From Candidula unifasciata (taxonomy: Eukaryota; Mollusca; Gastropoda; Stylommatophora; Geomitridae), in contig CAJHNH020008440.1 of NCBI GenBank assembly GCA_905116865.2, positions 73,501 through 137,500 of the forward strand: DNA of 64,000 nucleotides, given 5' to 3'. Below the pieces are notes generated by a model that had not been told where the DNA came from, made no database searches, and saw only the letters and a list, made by a program, of their open reading frames with translations. A program made the translations under genes and the position numbers. Positions 33,540 to 45,490 of the stretch are shown here, piece after piece (positions within the stretch are counted from its first letter, which is position 1; the number at the start of each line of letters is the position of its first letter).

Positions 33540-36015
33540 CGACTTTTACTCAAATTATATGTTGCATAATATAATAAACATAAGCAATGTAATGTATACC
33601 CAACTGATGAAACGACATGGCACAGGATGATGGTTTATACTGTAAGATCTTTACGCAAGTAAACCGAATGAATATAAGGGTGACAGAGGGAAGGAGGATT
33701 CGCTATTATATAGTGTTAACTGTGAATAGTAGCCTAAAGAAAGTTATAAATGTAGGGACTAGTAAATAGTTACAATTGTCCAACGGACAAGTATCAAGGT
33801 TGATGAAGTCACGGAATACTTATACAATGGTAGAATATAGAATAGTAGGATCTCAATAAAATATTTCAGGGTACAGCTAAGGCTTACAGGGGATCTCAGC
33901 TACTCCTTACCATTATAAACCTCACCTGAATTCGTATATTATTATTGTTATTTCTTGGGGTTAGGCCGATGGTGTGGCTGGGCAGTCGTTGAATGTTGTG
34001 ACGAATCTAGCTCTAAGTGTTTCACCTAGTAACACTACAAAAACGTCATAAATTATGTGCGCCTTCGTACATTTTCTATTCTTCTCGCGTCTATGCTAAA
34101 CTATTTTTATTTTAAGTGCGCAATTCTTTTAACTACAAAATGCAATTAACTCTTGCCGGACTGAAATATTCCGTTGTTTTGTCACACCAGGCAACGAATA
34201 CACTTGAAAAGGTATCACGCGATATTTTCTTTCTCATAGCTTAGCTGTTGATATTATGGGGGCGCAACTAGCATCGTAATATTAGTAACTAGTAGCTTTC
34301 ACACGCTACAGTTTTTGCCATAGTGATGTAAGAAGGCAGTGGGAGTTCTTTTCGCTATGCTCGAGATGTAAACTGATTGACTTATTTGTAATAAATAGTA
34401 AACATTTTTGATAGATTGTAAAATAACGCATCTTTCTGATGGAATAACAAGTGTAAACGGCTGTTACAGCTGTTAAATCCACAAAACTGAAACATACGTA
34501 TTACTTAAATCCGCTTTAAATCTTATCAATTTTCTAAGTAATTATATTACCGTGAGCAACTCATTTAATACTGATCACAGCCTATAAATGTTTTTCATTA
34601 TACTTCTTAAGAATGCCACGAGTGTATTTTGCATTGACGTTTATTATTCCGAACTATGATTTATGTAAGCTGTAACTGATTCATCAATGTCATAACAGTT
34701 ATAAACCTGTTTAACTGATGCGTTCTTCTTTAAGACATTGAAATAATACTAGTGCGTAGAGAAAGATACACAGTATGTTGTACTTGTGTTCAATTTGTTT
34801 GCAACGAATCTGGCAGATTACAGTGAGATTATCTGTAACCTGTAGGACGGTACGGTCTCACCCCTCCCCCCAAACCCTTCTTCCCCACCCACCCGTCCAA
34901 CCTCTCCGCTAAAACCGAAAAGGCATTGAAAACAACAAATAATCCCTCCTACACCCCCCCCCCCCCCCCACCGATAAAAAACGCACTCAAAACAGCAAAC
35001 AGTCTGTTTTGTTTTCCCACCTAGTTTTAAAAGTAATAAATGTGCGAAAGGCTGCAGTGGTTACATCTAATGTGCCACACAAGTATCAGTAGATGTAACA
35101 CTCCATAGAGGTGTGGACAGATTATTTATTTACTTGATGACCTCAAACTTTTGACACTGTATATTGGTTTGGACATCTGATGCAACATTTTTTAGGTTTC
35201 TGAAGCGGAAACGTAACGGTCGTCAACACAGCTAGCTTTTAGTTGTCCGCTTCTGATTAACCAGGCACGGCAAAGACAAAAGCGTCTGTTTGGGTAGTTT
35301 TAACACAGAGCTCATCATTATAAAATGTGAGAGCCACAGATAACTGCAAACAACACCACTGGAATTATAGGGTTGTCGGGTCTATCATAAGTCGGGATGC
35401 AGAGTTGCTGAATCACCCCTGTTGGTGCACCAAATGCAATTCGCGATCACCCTGCAAACAGGTTCCGAACCAAGAATCTGGCTAGCACAAATAACGGATA
35501 CTCAAATAGATGTAAGGAGTCGTTGGCTGAGTGCATTAGTATAGAAGAGAAGGAATCAACAGTCTTTGTGTAAATAAGCCAGATCTGTACAACGGTTTTG
35601 TATGTACAACTCTAATCCTGAAATAAGACCATCGTTCAGAAGTTAACGAACAATAAAAACTCTCCGTGGAGTTTACAGCCTCAGTGAGCGCAAAGAAGAA
35701 GAACAACAACAAAAAGAAGATATTGTGCGTCGAAGTAGACTTGTTCTTCTGGCAGCGAGACGGCATGGTTCCATACCCGGTACTGTAACTATAATTTTAT
35801 ATTTTTGTTGTTTCATGTGTACTGTATATCTCTCTTTCTATGAGTGACAATGAGTTCTTCATTCACCCATTGTCCTCGTATGCTATAATATGCCACACAG
35901 GTCTCGCAGTTTTTTTTTTCTAGATACCATTTCATTCTGTGCAATAGCTTCGATATTATGAAAGGAATCCGGCCAGCACTTCAGTCTTCTCTTAATCAGT
36001 AATGTTTCATATTAT
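33540..36015. other. Intergenic, nothing recognised
   Basis: AT-rich with C-runs at 34863-34900 and 34955-34972. No gene or shared repeat was recognised. Confidence 0.5.
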
Positions 36016-36017
36016 CA

Positions 36018-36125
36018 GACATTATCGAGTCATGGCTTTCACCTCGAGTGCTGGAGGTCCTGGGTTCAAACCCGGTGAAGTTTTAGATTTTTTTCACGTA
36101 GACTTCTAGTAATTTTCTCTGGTCT
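36018..36125 (+). mobile_element. tRNA-derived SINE, family 3 (plus)
   Basis: CTCGAGTGCTGGAGGTCCTG, then GGTTCAAACCC as B box, then TTTTTTCACGTAGACTTCTA and GTAATTTTCTCTGGTCT. It faces the next copy head on. Confidence 0.72.
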
Positions 36126-36290
36126 GTGTGTAGTAAATCGGATACCTGGGCGTCCGATCTCACTACCTAGAGACCAGGGGAAATTACTTAAAGTCCAAGT
36201 CCACGTGAAAAAATCCCATCTCTTAACGGGGATTGAACCCGGAACATCTAGCACTCAAGGCGGACACCATGCCTCGAGACCACGCAGCTC
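36126..36290 (-). mobile_element. tRNA-derived SINE, family 3 (minus)
   Basis: The complement has GTGGTCTCGAGGCATGGTGT, CCGGGTTCAATCCCCG as B box, then TTTTTTCACGTGGACTT and AATTTCCCCTGGTCTCT. With 36018-36125 it makes an inverted pair. A third copy is at 37405-37575 (-). Confidence 0.75.
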
Positions 36291-36461
36291 TCTCAGTGGA
36301 CTGTAAAAAAAATCGGTCAAGTTACAGATTTGGTCAACATACAGAATGAGATTTTTTTTTTTTTTTTAAACTGATACTTTACTTCGGAAAACGAAGCGAA
36401 TGCTAGGTATTCAAGTTACATTATCTTTGAAAGCACATGTGCCCTGAGAGAATGAGGCACC

Positions 36462-36652
36462 TGGATGTAACCAGATGGTCTGGCCAGCTCACTACACTCA
36501 GAGGAAAGGCAGGATGGACTTTTTAACCAGATTGTGTCGGTACTATCAGTATCAGAACTCTGCGCTGGCTGCTGAAGATGAGGACGGAGCATGCATGGAA
36601 TTGCCCTGAGTGCTGTGATGTCAGTTTTTGACTCAACTCAACTAAAAGTACA
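36462..36652 (+). mobile_element. LINE 3' tail (RNase-H family)
   Basis: CACTCAGAGGAAAGGCAGGA, then CAGAACTCTGCGCTGGCTGC, TGAAGATGAGGACGG and the end GTGCTGTGATGTCAG followed by GACTCAACTCAACT. Confidence 0.75.
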
Positions 36653-36659
36653 TATGACT

Positions 36660-37067
36660 GGGGAAATAGCTAGTGAACGCTAGACTTTCTGACGTGCCGT
36701 GAAAAGAGTGACGTTCAGTAGAAAACCTGCTGATTAATTATGCTAATAACGCATTCTTTTACATCAGCTGTTTTTGACCAAGCAGGTGTACAAATAATAT
36801 TAAAGCCCCCAGTTATTATAGTTTAAAGAGTCAAAAAGCTACGAAAATATGCGTCGTAATTAATTTATATAATATTGCAAGTGCCGGCAACAAGAGCGCC
36901 TTAAACATGTCAGACTAGTCATCAATTCGAATATTTCAAATAAAAACAAAATGCAGAAATGTAGCAGCATGTTATCGAGTCCCCCCCCCCCACCTCCCCC
37001 CAACCCCCCCCCCACCCACCTCCCCCCTCTTCCCCCAAAAGTGTATACTGCTTCATTTTTTAAACTT

Positions 37068-37111
<44 letters not shown>

Positions 37112-37404
37112 ACATATGTATACGCACACAAACATAAACACGCACAAACACAAGCAAATCGCACATTATTCCATACGTTTATGTTTATTCGACAGATCAA
37201 CATCATGGCACACGGTTGTAACCCATAAGTGATCCGTTCTACTTCTAACTGAAGCCTGAGTGTGAAAATTCTCAGCGCAGTGCATGAACTTAGTTGCACC
37301 GGGCGAGCATCCTGAAATACTTTGGGTAGATTTTCAACTCCGCGTTCTGCCCAGACAGCGACGTTAGGCTAATTATTTTTCGATTTTCAACTGCAAAGGG
37401 ATTT
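36660..37404. other. Intergenic with C-run and CA microsatellite
   Basis: Holds a C-rich tract at 36981-37036 and (CA)n at 37072-37104. No gene recognised. Confidence 0.6.
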
Positions 37405-37575
37405 TTTTACATACACAACAATACACACGAGCGTCTGATCTTACTACCCAAATACCAGGGGAAATTACTAGAAGTCCACGTCACAAAATCCCAGCCTTTA
37501 CCGAGGCTTGAACCGGGGATCTCCAGCACTCGAAGAGGACACCATACCTCAAGACCACTCTGATCCACATTACAA
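37405..37575 (-). mobile_element. tRNA-derived SINE, family 3
   Basis: The complement has GTGGTCTTGAGGTATGGTGT, CTTCGAGTGCTGGAG, CCCGGTTCAAGCC as B box, GTGACGTGGACTTCTAGTAA and TTTCCCCTGGTATT. It matches both copies at 36018-36290. Confidence 0.78.
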
Positions 37576-37579
37576 GTTA

Positions 37580-38100
37580 GAAAAAAAGTGTCTAAAACAG
37601 TACATACGGTTGTAATAAATTAACTACATGACAAACAAACACAAACAGTTAATTACTAAAGCCACATACATACAACATCTAAAGAAGATCACATTGGCCT
37701 TGCACTTTAGTCCTCACTATTTTTTGCTCCAGTAAATCTACGCCAACAATATAGTGCATGAGGTTGTCCTGTAAAACCGTTTTTATTTGCTTCAGTTTGT
37801 GAAAATTTGAAATGTCGACTTTATATTCGGTATTTGGTGTTACCTACCAACCTCATTATTTGTTGTCTATTTGTGCTTTAACTGGGCGATATTTGTTTTG
37901 TAGCTTGTCATCGCCTACTAATTGGTCGACATTAGCACAGCTTCTGAAATTAATAAGAAGAAGCAGAAGCAGTCTTCTGTAAAACTATTTGCAGCTTCTT
38001 CTGCTAAACTATTTGCAGCTTACTCGAGACAGGTGTTTCAAAATTCGAAAACGTTAACAACACTTTCGCCAACCATAGTAACACGACGTTTCCTTATTTC
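37580..38100. other. Intergenic, downstream of receptor D
   Basis: No gene. AAACTATTTGCAGCTT occurs twice, near 37982 and 38009, a small direct repeat. Confidence 0.5.
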
Positions 38101-38101
38101 C

Positions 38102-39175
38102 TTATTTGTTTCTTTCTGCTTGGTCCTGGCTGTAGCCTAAACATAAAGAAAAGAGGTCTCTGAACTTCTGCCTGTATTTAGTGCTCATTTTATAGTAAAA
38201 GAAAATATTAACACTAGAGTTGATGTTCTCCATCAGCATAGCAATAGACCAAAGACTGATATAGGCGTTGTGGTATCTACCGCCTTCGGAAAATTCGTGC
38301 TCCAAAAATAAAGTTAAACACAGCACGACAGATGGTAGGTAGCAAACAATTAAAATGCTGGCAATAAGCACCACCATTTTCACCATAGCTCTGTCTCGCT
38401 GGTTCATAGAAGTGGATTTATCCTCGTGAAAATTCGCGATTTTACGAAAGTCGTTTTTCTCTTGTAGTTTATAAATAAGGACCAGTGTAAACACAATAAC
38501 AGCTAAGAATGCCAGTACGCCAGCAAAGGCATGGAAGATGTAGGCCATTGGTATTGTAATGTTCCTATACGGTCTAGAAGCTAAACCTAGAAGCGTTCGG
38601 TTCTTGCCTGGATGAAACGTCCAGTCTAAATACAATGTACTCCAGATAGGAAGAACAGAAGCAAAAGTCATGCAGTAGATAAACAGTATGATAGTGACAG
38701 TTCTCCGTGGTGTTATCATCTGCTTAATGTGTAACGGAAATGCGATACACAGACATCTCTCTGCTGTGATATAAACGGTAATGAAGAAAGTAATTCTGGC
38801 CATTACTTCTCTTAACAATCTAACAGTTAGCAACTGTACCTCTGTGTACTTCATTGGGAGATCTAGAGCAAGCACCAAGGGGTTCACGAAGATGTTAGAA
38901 GCTTGTTGTAAAATTAAACTCACTAAATCTGAGACAGCCAGAGAAAAGAGACTAATATTGATTGTGGAATGAAGCCCTTGTCTATAAAATATGATTAAAT
39001 TAATGGCATTTGTGGCGGCCCCAAGGAGACTAATAACTCCACACAGAATCACGTAGTTGATCAGAACCATTAGACTCCGCTGGTTATCGCTTACAATACT
39101 CTTCAAATTATGTTTATCATTGATGCTACATGCAGATAGTTGTGATGTATTGCATATGCGAGTAGGGTGATCCAT
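38102..39175 (-). CDS. Chemosensory-type GPCR (intact), subgroup 2
   Basis: A predicted plasma-membrane receptor of 357 residues, single exon. The frame is open upstream to ATG 39274. ATG 39175 is chosen because its short N-terminus with a sequon (N-T-S at 9-11) is like the relatives. Helix 1 is at about 36-64 (N56), D83 in helix 2. A V-N-P-L-x-x-x-L-D-L-P loop at 98-107 marks the subgroup shared with 43700 and 58828. I-T-A-E-R at 136-140, D-W at 184-185, a loop-2 sequon at 192-194, C-Y-L-P at 278-281 and N-S-S-V-N-I-F-F-Y at 319-327 follow. It is the only intact member on the minus strand. The C-tail is about 25 residues and polar. Confidence 0.9.
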   Translation of the reverse strand: MDHPTRICNTSQLSACSINDKHNLKSIVSDNQRSLMVLINYVILCGVISLLGAATNAINLIIFYRQGLHSTINISLFSLAVSDLVSLILQQASNIFVNPLVLALDLPMKYTEVQLLTVRLLREVMARITFFITVYITAERCLCIAFPLHIKQMITPRRTVTIILFIYCMTFASVLPIWSTLYLDWTFHPGKNRTLLGLASRPYRNITIPMAYIFHAFAGVLAFLAVIVFTLVLIYKLQEKNDFRKIANFHEDKSTSMNQRDRAMVKMVVLIASILIVCYLPSVVLCLTLFLEHEFSEGGRYHNAYISLWSIAMLMENINSSVNIFFYYKMSTKYRQKFRDLFSLCLGYSQDQAERNK

Positions 39176-39279
39176 TTCATCCACCACTAATCTAGTTTGA
39201 CCAATCATGCATACGTGACTAGGGTTGGTGAGTTGTAGAACCACATATGGCTGTAGTTTGCAGCATTGCTCCACCAGAA

Positions 39280-40880
39280 AATGGAGAACATGGATTTATT
39301 TACTATACCATGAATAAGCGGTTAATAACATTTGCGGAATCGGCTCAAATTACCATATGTAGTCGAGCTTCATTTAACAAAAGGGATTAGGTAATCAGTC
39401 TTAGATTTCCATGGTGATCAGGTAGTTACTCTTGGATTTAGGATACTAGAAGTAGAGAATAACAAGCCAGATTGTTACTGGTGTATGTCAGTTGAAAGGA
39501 TTGGTTTGTGTTTGCTTTATAAAATATTATAGTAAATTCTAAAGTAATGCATCTCACGATATACAGCAAAATATGTTAGGCAACACTTTGTGCAATACAC
39601 TGATTGCGTGCTCATTATTATTTTAAAAAAAAGACTTATAACTAATGAATCACTGCTTGTGTAAAAAGAAAATTACACATCAACTAATAAATGATATAGT
39701 GGTAAACTAAGCTACTGTAAATATCTGCTGGTGATATAACGCTTATGTGCCTTCATAATTGATAATGTTGATCAGCATGTATCGATTAGTTCATGTGGCA
39801 AGTAAGACATGATGAGGTTAATGAGCAACAACGATATTCACGCAATGACTGCTGATACAAGGCCATTCGGTGTACAATGATATACCTATCTGAGGCAAAC
39901 TCCAAGCGTAGATTTTACATACCTGCCATTTAATTGTTTTTCTATAACTACCTGGTTTGTCAATTTACATTTTATTAATGTCTCAGTAATATAATGAGTC
40001 ACTAAAAATTTCGCGTATTACCTGTAATGTCAACAATTTTTGTCGTGGCACATTGTACGAGTGCATACGAGTTGAAACGAGAGAGCACTAAGTTTGCCCC
40101 TGGGCGAATCTGTCTTCAGTATGCTTCTGTTGTATCCTATATCAATATCAACGATGAAAGTGCGCGTCAATTAAACACTTAACACTAATTGCAACAGTAC
40201 AAAAGAGTAAAATTTGCTTTTCATTCACGTGCATTGTTATTAATTTAGTAATTTATCAACGAGCTGTAGTAGTCTTCTAATTCAAATTCCGAGCCCTTGA
40301 GGTTTATTTCTGCAGAAACCACTTGCCTTCATTCATCTCTGTGGTTGACCTTTTCTTTTCACTTGGTGATTCCAGGTGTTTGTATTATGCCTGTATATTA
40401 TTTTTTTCACAATGTTCTTGGTCTGACCTTGGTCCTTTCATTTAACTCTTTTGTGTACGCAGTTTTTGTATTTAAATTGCCATTCCGCAACTATTGCAGT
40501 CTTTTTACCCGCAGGATGTCAGTAAGTAGTCGTAATGTCATCAGGCTATAAAATTGTGTTACTGATTTGCTCACTCTGTCACTAAAACAGCGACTTTGCA
40601 TCGGAAAAATCATGAAATTGCATAAGTTTTCTTTGACTCCCTGTTAAACCAGCCATAGTGTGCACTACTTCCTGAAAGTAATGAAAGTAAACCTTTCAAA
40701 AGTCTACCGAGCGTGTTTTATGATAGCAATATGTATCGCAAAAATGAAAATAAAACACTACATCAGTCAGTACTTATCACATAACCATGATATGATCATG
40801 TACATAACACCAAATTATGCAAGATGCGGCACAGGCGGGCTGAAAATGAACTCTCCAAACATATTTTAGACCAGACGAAA
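39280..40880. other. Intergenic, upstream of receptor D
   Basis: AT-rich. The small ORFs at 40297-40551 and 40660-40869 have no recognised motif. Confidence 0.5.
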
Positions 40881-40883
40881 ACG

Positions 40884-41727
40884 GGTACTGTGGCGCTAAC
40901 TCCTCTAGCTACACCGACCTACACAGACTGTAGTGACAGTTTTTGTTGTTGTTGCTGTGGTGGTGGATAGGTGATGTGGTAGCTTTTACACTGGCTACAT
41001 TTACTTCTCAGTACAAATTAATGCTACCCATTTTAGTCTGGGTGGACACGGACGCCAAGCTCAATTTAGTAACAAAATTTCGTCAGATGATGACTTCCCC
41101 ATCCTTCAGAGATTATGATATGATTATTTTTTGTTGGGGGGGGGGGGGGGGGGGGGGGGGGGTGTTGATGCCATAAACTGTTAAATGAGAGAGCTTAAAA
41201 CATTATATTAAAGTTCTCATTTCTCAACTACTTCTTTTTCAATAGTTTCGCGGGGTGTTGATTTTTTAAACTTTCGGAGAGGGAGAGATGATTGTGTGAG
41301 GGGGAGGGGTCGTTGTGCCAGACACAGTTATCTGAGAGAGCTTAAAATATTCTTAACTATTTCTTTTTTTTTTTTTTAGTAGTTTTGCCAGATGATGATT
41401 TTTCAATCCTTCGGAGAGGGAGAGATGATTGGACAGGGGAAAGGGGGGGGGGGGGGGGTGTTATGCCAGACACAGTTAGCTGAGAGAGCTTAAAGCATTA
41501 TTTTAAAGTTCTCATTTCTAAACTATTTCTATTTTAATAATTTCGCCAGGGATAATTTTTGAATCCTTGGGAGAGGGAGATATGACTGGGTCGAGGGGAG
41601 AGGTTGGGGGTGGAGGGGTGGGGTGGGGTGGGGGGGGGAATATACAGACACAGTTAGCTGAGAGCATTTTTCTTTCTTTTCTATTTCACCGTTCTGGACC
41701 ACAGCAACACGTGGCCGGGTACAGGTA
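40884..41727 (+). mobile_element. Helitron-like non-autonomous repeat F
   Basis: The left block GGCGCTAACTCCTCTAGCTA through CAAGCTCAATTTAGTAACAA matches 54548-54790 closely. A tandem core follows: GAGAGCTTAAAA recurs at 41189, 41337 and 41484, about 148 bp apart, each near a long G run. It ends in ATTTCACCGTTCTGG, CCACAGCAACACGTGGCCGG and GTACAGGTAGT. The end can form a hairpin and matches the end of the copy at 55019-55081. This left block + tandem core + right end layout resembles Helentron-type and bivalve 'pearl' elements. Confidence 0.55.
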
Positions 41728-41869
41728 GTGTTTACATAGTTTATGTTGTTGGGTGTGTGTGTGTGTGTTTGTGTGTATATTTGTGTGAATGCATAAATGT
41801 GTGTATGTGCTTAAGCACGGGTGTAAGGTCAGTGTCATTATTTCAAGATTAATTTTACCTGGCAACCAC

Positions 41870-41990
<121 letters not shown>

Positions 41991-42349
41991 GTTATGTAGT
42001 TGACAGGTGAAATTAATTTTATCGTTTCTTTTCTCTTTCATTCTAGTATGTATTATATACTGTTTAAAAAAAAATGAAACGCATAGTTATCTTGTTGCTC
42101 GTTTTTATTAATTTTTAATTGAAGTATCGAACATGGGTAGTGAAATAGTGTTTAGCGTGCTAAGTGCACATGTGGGCCTGAATTGCGTGGGTTTTTGGAA
42201 TCCTTACAACGCAGCACAAGAAAGCAACACAATTTGGGTTGAACACTATTTACTGCCTACGCAATTGAAACCATAAAAAAGGATAACGCTACTCCAAAAA
42301 ACCCAGTTTATTTTCACGCAGTCACGAATGGCGCCTCTGTTAATACATT

Positions 42350-42905
42350 TATTGCTTTTAGTCGATTAGAGTCAGAAGAAAGTCGAAGTCAGGTTTCCAG
42401 GCATCTAAACGTGCCTCAGAGCACCATCAGTCGACTTTGGCACTTGTTCAAAGCCAAAGTTCAGATAAGACCGAAATCGCAGGGGACGACCCAGAGTAAC
42501 AATAGCAGTAGAGAATCGCTTTATCCGGCTTCCTCACCTCAGAGACAGGTTAACAACAGCTTCTTCAACTGCGCAAACGTTGCCTCCAAGACGTCATGTG
42601 TCTGATCAAACTGTTAAAACAGACTGCATGCCATTGGACTTTGAGCACTACGATCACACTGAGGACCTTTTCTGACGCGTCGCCACCGCTAAAATCGACT
42701 TCTCTGGGCCAAACAAAACCGTCCCTGTGCAGATTACTATCCTTGGAGACGTGTCAATCTTTCTTTTCGTTGCAGCGTCACGATAGACGGCGAAGGGTCT
42801 ACAGTAGACGAAATGAATGTTTAGCCCAAAATTGTGTTTATGAAGCTCTGCTGCACAGTGGTGGAGGTGTTATTGTGTGAGGAATAATCAATTACAACAG
42901 AAGGA
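42350..42905 (+). pseudogene. Tc1/mariner transposase pseudogene
   Basis: The frame near 42350-42470 reads a helix-turn-helix: S-Q-V-S-R-H-L-N-V-P-Q-S-T-I-S-R-L-W, as in the start of Tc1-like transposases. Near 42780-42900 another frame gives D-G-R-R-R-V-Y-S-R-R-N-E, then S-G-G-G-V-I-V, the usual V-Y-R-R...G-G-G-S-V-M-V-W-G box. Several frame changes and stops lie between. The element seems cut short after the V-I-V box. A possible left end is at 42055-42085 (ACTGTTTAAAAAAAAATGAA), but no matching right end was seen. Confidence 0.65.
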
Positions 42906-43002
42906 GACAGTTGGTACACACCGAAAAAACTTGAATCCGCAACGATCATCATCATCATCAAGAGCCTTTCCATCTAGCGTAGGCTTTCACAAATTTCTGT
43001 CT

Positions 43003-43330
43003 TTAGTGTTCTGGATCAATTCTACTGCTGACATTTTTCCATTCCACTGTCTTAGGCCATCCACCAGTATTTATCAATGTCCCCAAATACATGAATTTAT
43101 TGACTTGGTTAAGCACTTTCCCTTCTATTGCTATGTCACATTTTGGAGTTATCTTCTTCTTTGATATAGCCATCGGTACGTCCATAAAATTATTCGACCA
43201 TATATCCTTCCATTTTGGAATGCCAACAGACATCTTTTTCATCAGGACAACGCCAGACCCTATTCTGCAAGGCTGACCACGCAGTTCCTGGCTGCCAATA
43301 ACATTCAAACCCTTTCCCTGCCAACCCTGT
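43003..43330 (-). mobile_element. LINE ORF2 fragment
   Basis: The minus strand reads CDIAIEGKVLNQVNKFMYLG, then T-L-I-N. This is the Q-V-x-x-F-x-Y-L-G-x-x-I box just after the reverse transcriptase domain in LINEs. Stops break the flanks. Confidence 0.65.
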
Positions 43331-43391
43331 CTGCAGACATGAGTCCCTGTCTGCAGACATGTTAACGTCCCATACAACATTCTGCTTGCTT

Positions 43392-43605
43392 GCTTGTTGT
43401 ACCCCACCATGACATCACAAAAGCGATAACACCCGGTGACACAAAGTGCCACTTTACGGATGAGGATCAACCGTGGAAAGGTCTTAGAAACCCCTTTCAG
43501 CTGTTATGGCTACACATGTGGCCCAGCTATATTCAGGACCCCCGGCAAAAGCCAGGGTGGGGCTTCAAATAACGAAAATTGCATCCCACAGGGGACGGCA
43601 GATTA
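43392..43605 (+). repeat. Dispersed repeat C
   Basis: CACCATGACATCACAAAAGC, GTGACACAAAGTGCCACTTT, GGATGAGGATCAACCGTGGA, GGCAAAAGCCAGGGTGGGGC, then AACGAAAATTGCATCCCACA. The end equals the complement of 10928-10960. Confidence 0.78.
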
Positions 43606-43699
43606 AACATTATGTGCTCACAAACCTTTAAATTTCTTGCGGAGATAAGCTCTTCCCATGATGTGTTTCGTAATTAATGTCTGTACTTCCTACAATTTT

Positions 43700-44880
43700 A
43701 AAATTAAAAAAAAAAAAAAATCCCTCCAGAATTGATGTTCTCCAACAACAGAGAAAAAAGCCATGAACAAGTAAATAAGTAAACTCGGAACCTAGAATGG
43801 TCAAAGAAAAAAAAAATTGGATGGGAAGTAACAAATTATCAACATACTGGCGATCAGAAACACCATAAGCATTGTGTGTTTACTTCTTTTCATCGTGCTT
43901 TCGCACCTGTCGCCACCAAGGTTGGCTGTTTTCTGCAATGTTCACTTTTTATTTAATTTATATATGAACATAAATATTGCAAGTGAAATAGTAATAAATA
44001 ACAGATTTCTGACCATACAATAGATGAGTTTATAATTTATTGTGTACACGAAGCCAAGAAGTCCATTAACATTACCGTTGATGAAGAGTTTCCATTTATT
44101 GTACAATATACTGAATAATGGAGTTACAGATAAGAACGTCACAATTTAAGGACAGGGGATTTTAATGGAGCTCTTTCAGACCTGCTTATTTGTTTGACAA
44201 AAACAAAAAAAAACTATGCAGAAGCATCTGTTGGCAGTGATGTAGACTGTGGGATGGCTGATTATCTTTGTAAACTGAAGCATCTCTTGGCAGTGATGTA
44301 GAATGTGAGAAGGCGGGTTATCTTTGCAAACAGAAGTATCTCTAGCCAGTGATGTAGACTGTGAGAATGCGGGTTATCTTTGTGAACAGAGGCGTCTCTT
44401 GGCAGTGATGTAGAATGTGAGAAGGCAGGTTATCTTTGCAAACAGAAGTATCTCTAGCCAGTGATGTAGACTGTGAGAAGGCGGGTTATCTTTGTGAACA
44501 GAAGCATCTCTCGGCAGTGATGTACACTGTGAGAAGGCGGGTTATCTTTGTAAACAGAAGTATCTCTTGGCAGTGATGTAGACTGTGAGAATTCGGGTTA
44601 TCTTTGTGAACAGCTCCAGGATTATTGCTGTACAAGTATATAAAAATTCAAAGCCTACGATCAGCAAATCTAAGTTCACAAAAAGAGGGTCAACACAAAC
44701 AATTAACTGCTGCAAAACCAGACTCTCGAGTTCTGAATCTGTCCTAGAAACTAAATTAATGTTGGTGGTTGTTATGTGGCCTCGGTTGTAAATTATTATC
44801 ATGTATAACACGGAGCAAATTGAATATCCACAAATAATTGAACTAATAATAAGATTAACAGTATTACTCAATATTAGGTT
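43700..44880 (-). pseudogene. Chemoreceptor-like GPCR pseudogene with internal satellite
   Basis: Minus strand, subgroup 2. From 44871 the frame gives helix 1 (S-N-T-V-N-L-I...Y-N-R-G), a decayed helix 2, then C-V-D-P-L-F-V-N-L-D-L and helix 3 up to L-T-V-Y-I-T-A-K-R (A-E-R in the relatives). The helix 3 piece then repeats seven times (see 44221-44615). Beyond it, 44142-43942 gives F-L-S-V-T-P-L-F-S-I-L (end of helix 4), W-K-L-F-I-N-G-N (loop 2) and helix 5. Near 43905-43840 M-V-F-L-I-A-S-M-L-I-I-C-Y-F-P-S matches helix 6. V-V-G-E-H-Q-F near 43745 stands for helix 7. Frameshifts and stops are many. It is an old relic that still shows the whole gene order. Confidence 0.85.
44221..44615. repeat. 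56-bp satellite made from GPCR helix 3
   Basis: GTGATGTA marks recur at 44237, 44293, 44349, 44405, 44461, 44517 and 44573, exactly 56 bp apart. In complement a unit encodes F-T-K-I-T-R-L-L-T-V-Y-I-T-A-K-R-C-F-C, the most conserved receptor segment. Since 56 is not a multiple of 3, each step shifts the frame. Confidence 0.93.
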
Positions 44881-45400
44881 TTCAAAACTGTTTTTTTAAA
44901 CAATTTTCCACGTCCAAAATATGATTAATCTATCAGCCAGTTTTGCTTGTCTTTTTCTTTTTTAAGTTCAGAACGTGTTTAGTATTATAATTTTTAACTT
45001 TCTTCTTTATATATTTTAAAGAAATGTAAATAAATATGATGATTAAGTTATCAAGTTATTACAAAAAAGAAACCCCAGATTAATGGAAACTGAACACCTG
45101 AAATAACCCCAAATAATTTTAGGACACCTAATTAAAAGTGATTCAATAGAAGCGGGAGTATCAGTGGTGTTATTAATACTATAATAGTACAAATAATAAA
45201 TATTAATAATAATGACATTATTATTTTTACTATTATTAGGTAGTGGGTATTTTTTGGGTCATTATTACTAATAGAAGAAACCTTTCAAATAATAATAGTA
45301 GCAGCTCCGGTTTTTACAAGGAAATCATTATCAGAAGTATGTGATGAAAGGTATATAAATGTTACAATACATATGAACTAATATGAAATGTAAATACATA
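44881..45400. other. Intergenic, nothing recognised
   Basis: Very AT-rich; no gene seen. Confidence 0.5.
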
Positions 45401-45404
45401 TTCT

Positions 45405-45490
45405 TTGCTGAGTTCAGTTGATTCAAGAGCCGACACCATAGTACTCGAGGCATTCCCATAAGCGCTTCTTTCCTGTCTTCAGCAGCCAGC
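45405..45490 (-). mobile_element. LINE 3' tail (RNase-H family)
   Basis: The complement has GGCTGCTGAAGACAGGAAAG, AAGCGCTTATGGGAATGCC and an end in AATCAACTGAACTC, as in the other tails of the family. Confidence 0.6.

Noticed and set aside
42055..42085. Left inverted end of the Tc1 element
   Set aside because: The sequence fits loosely, but no matching right end was found, so the element boundary is not called.
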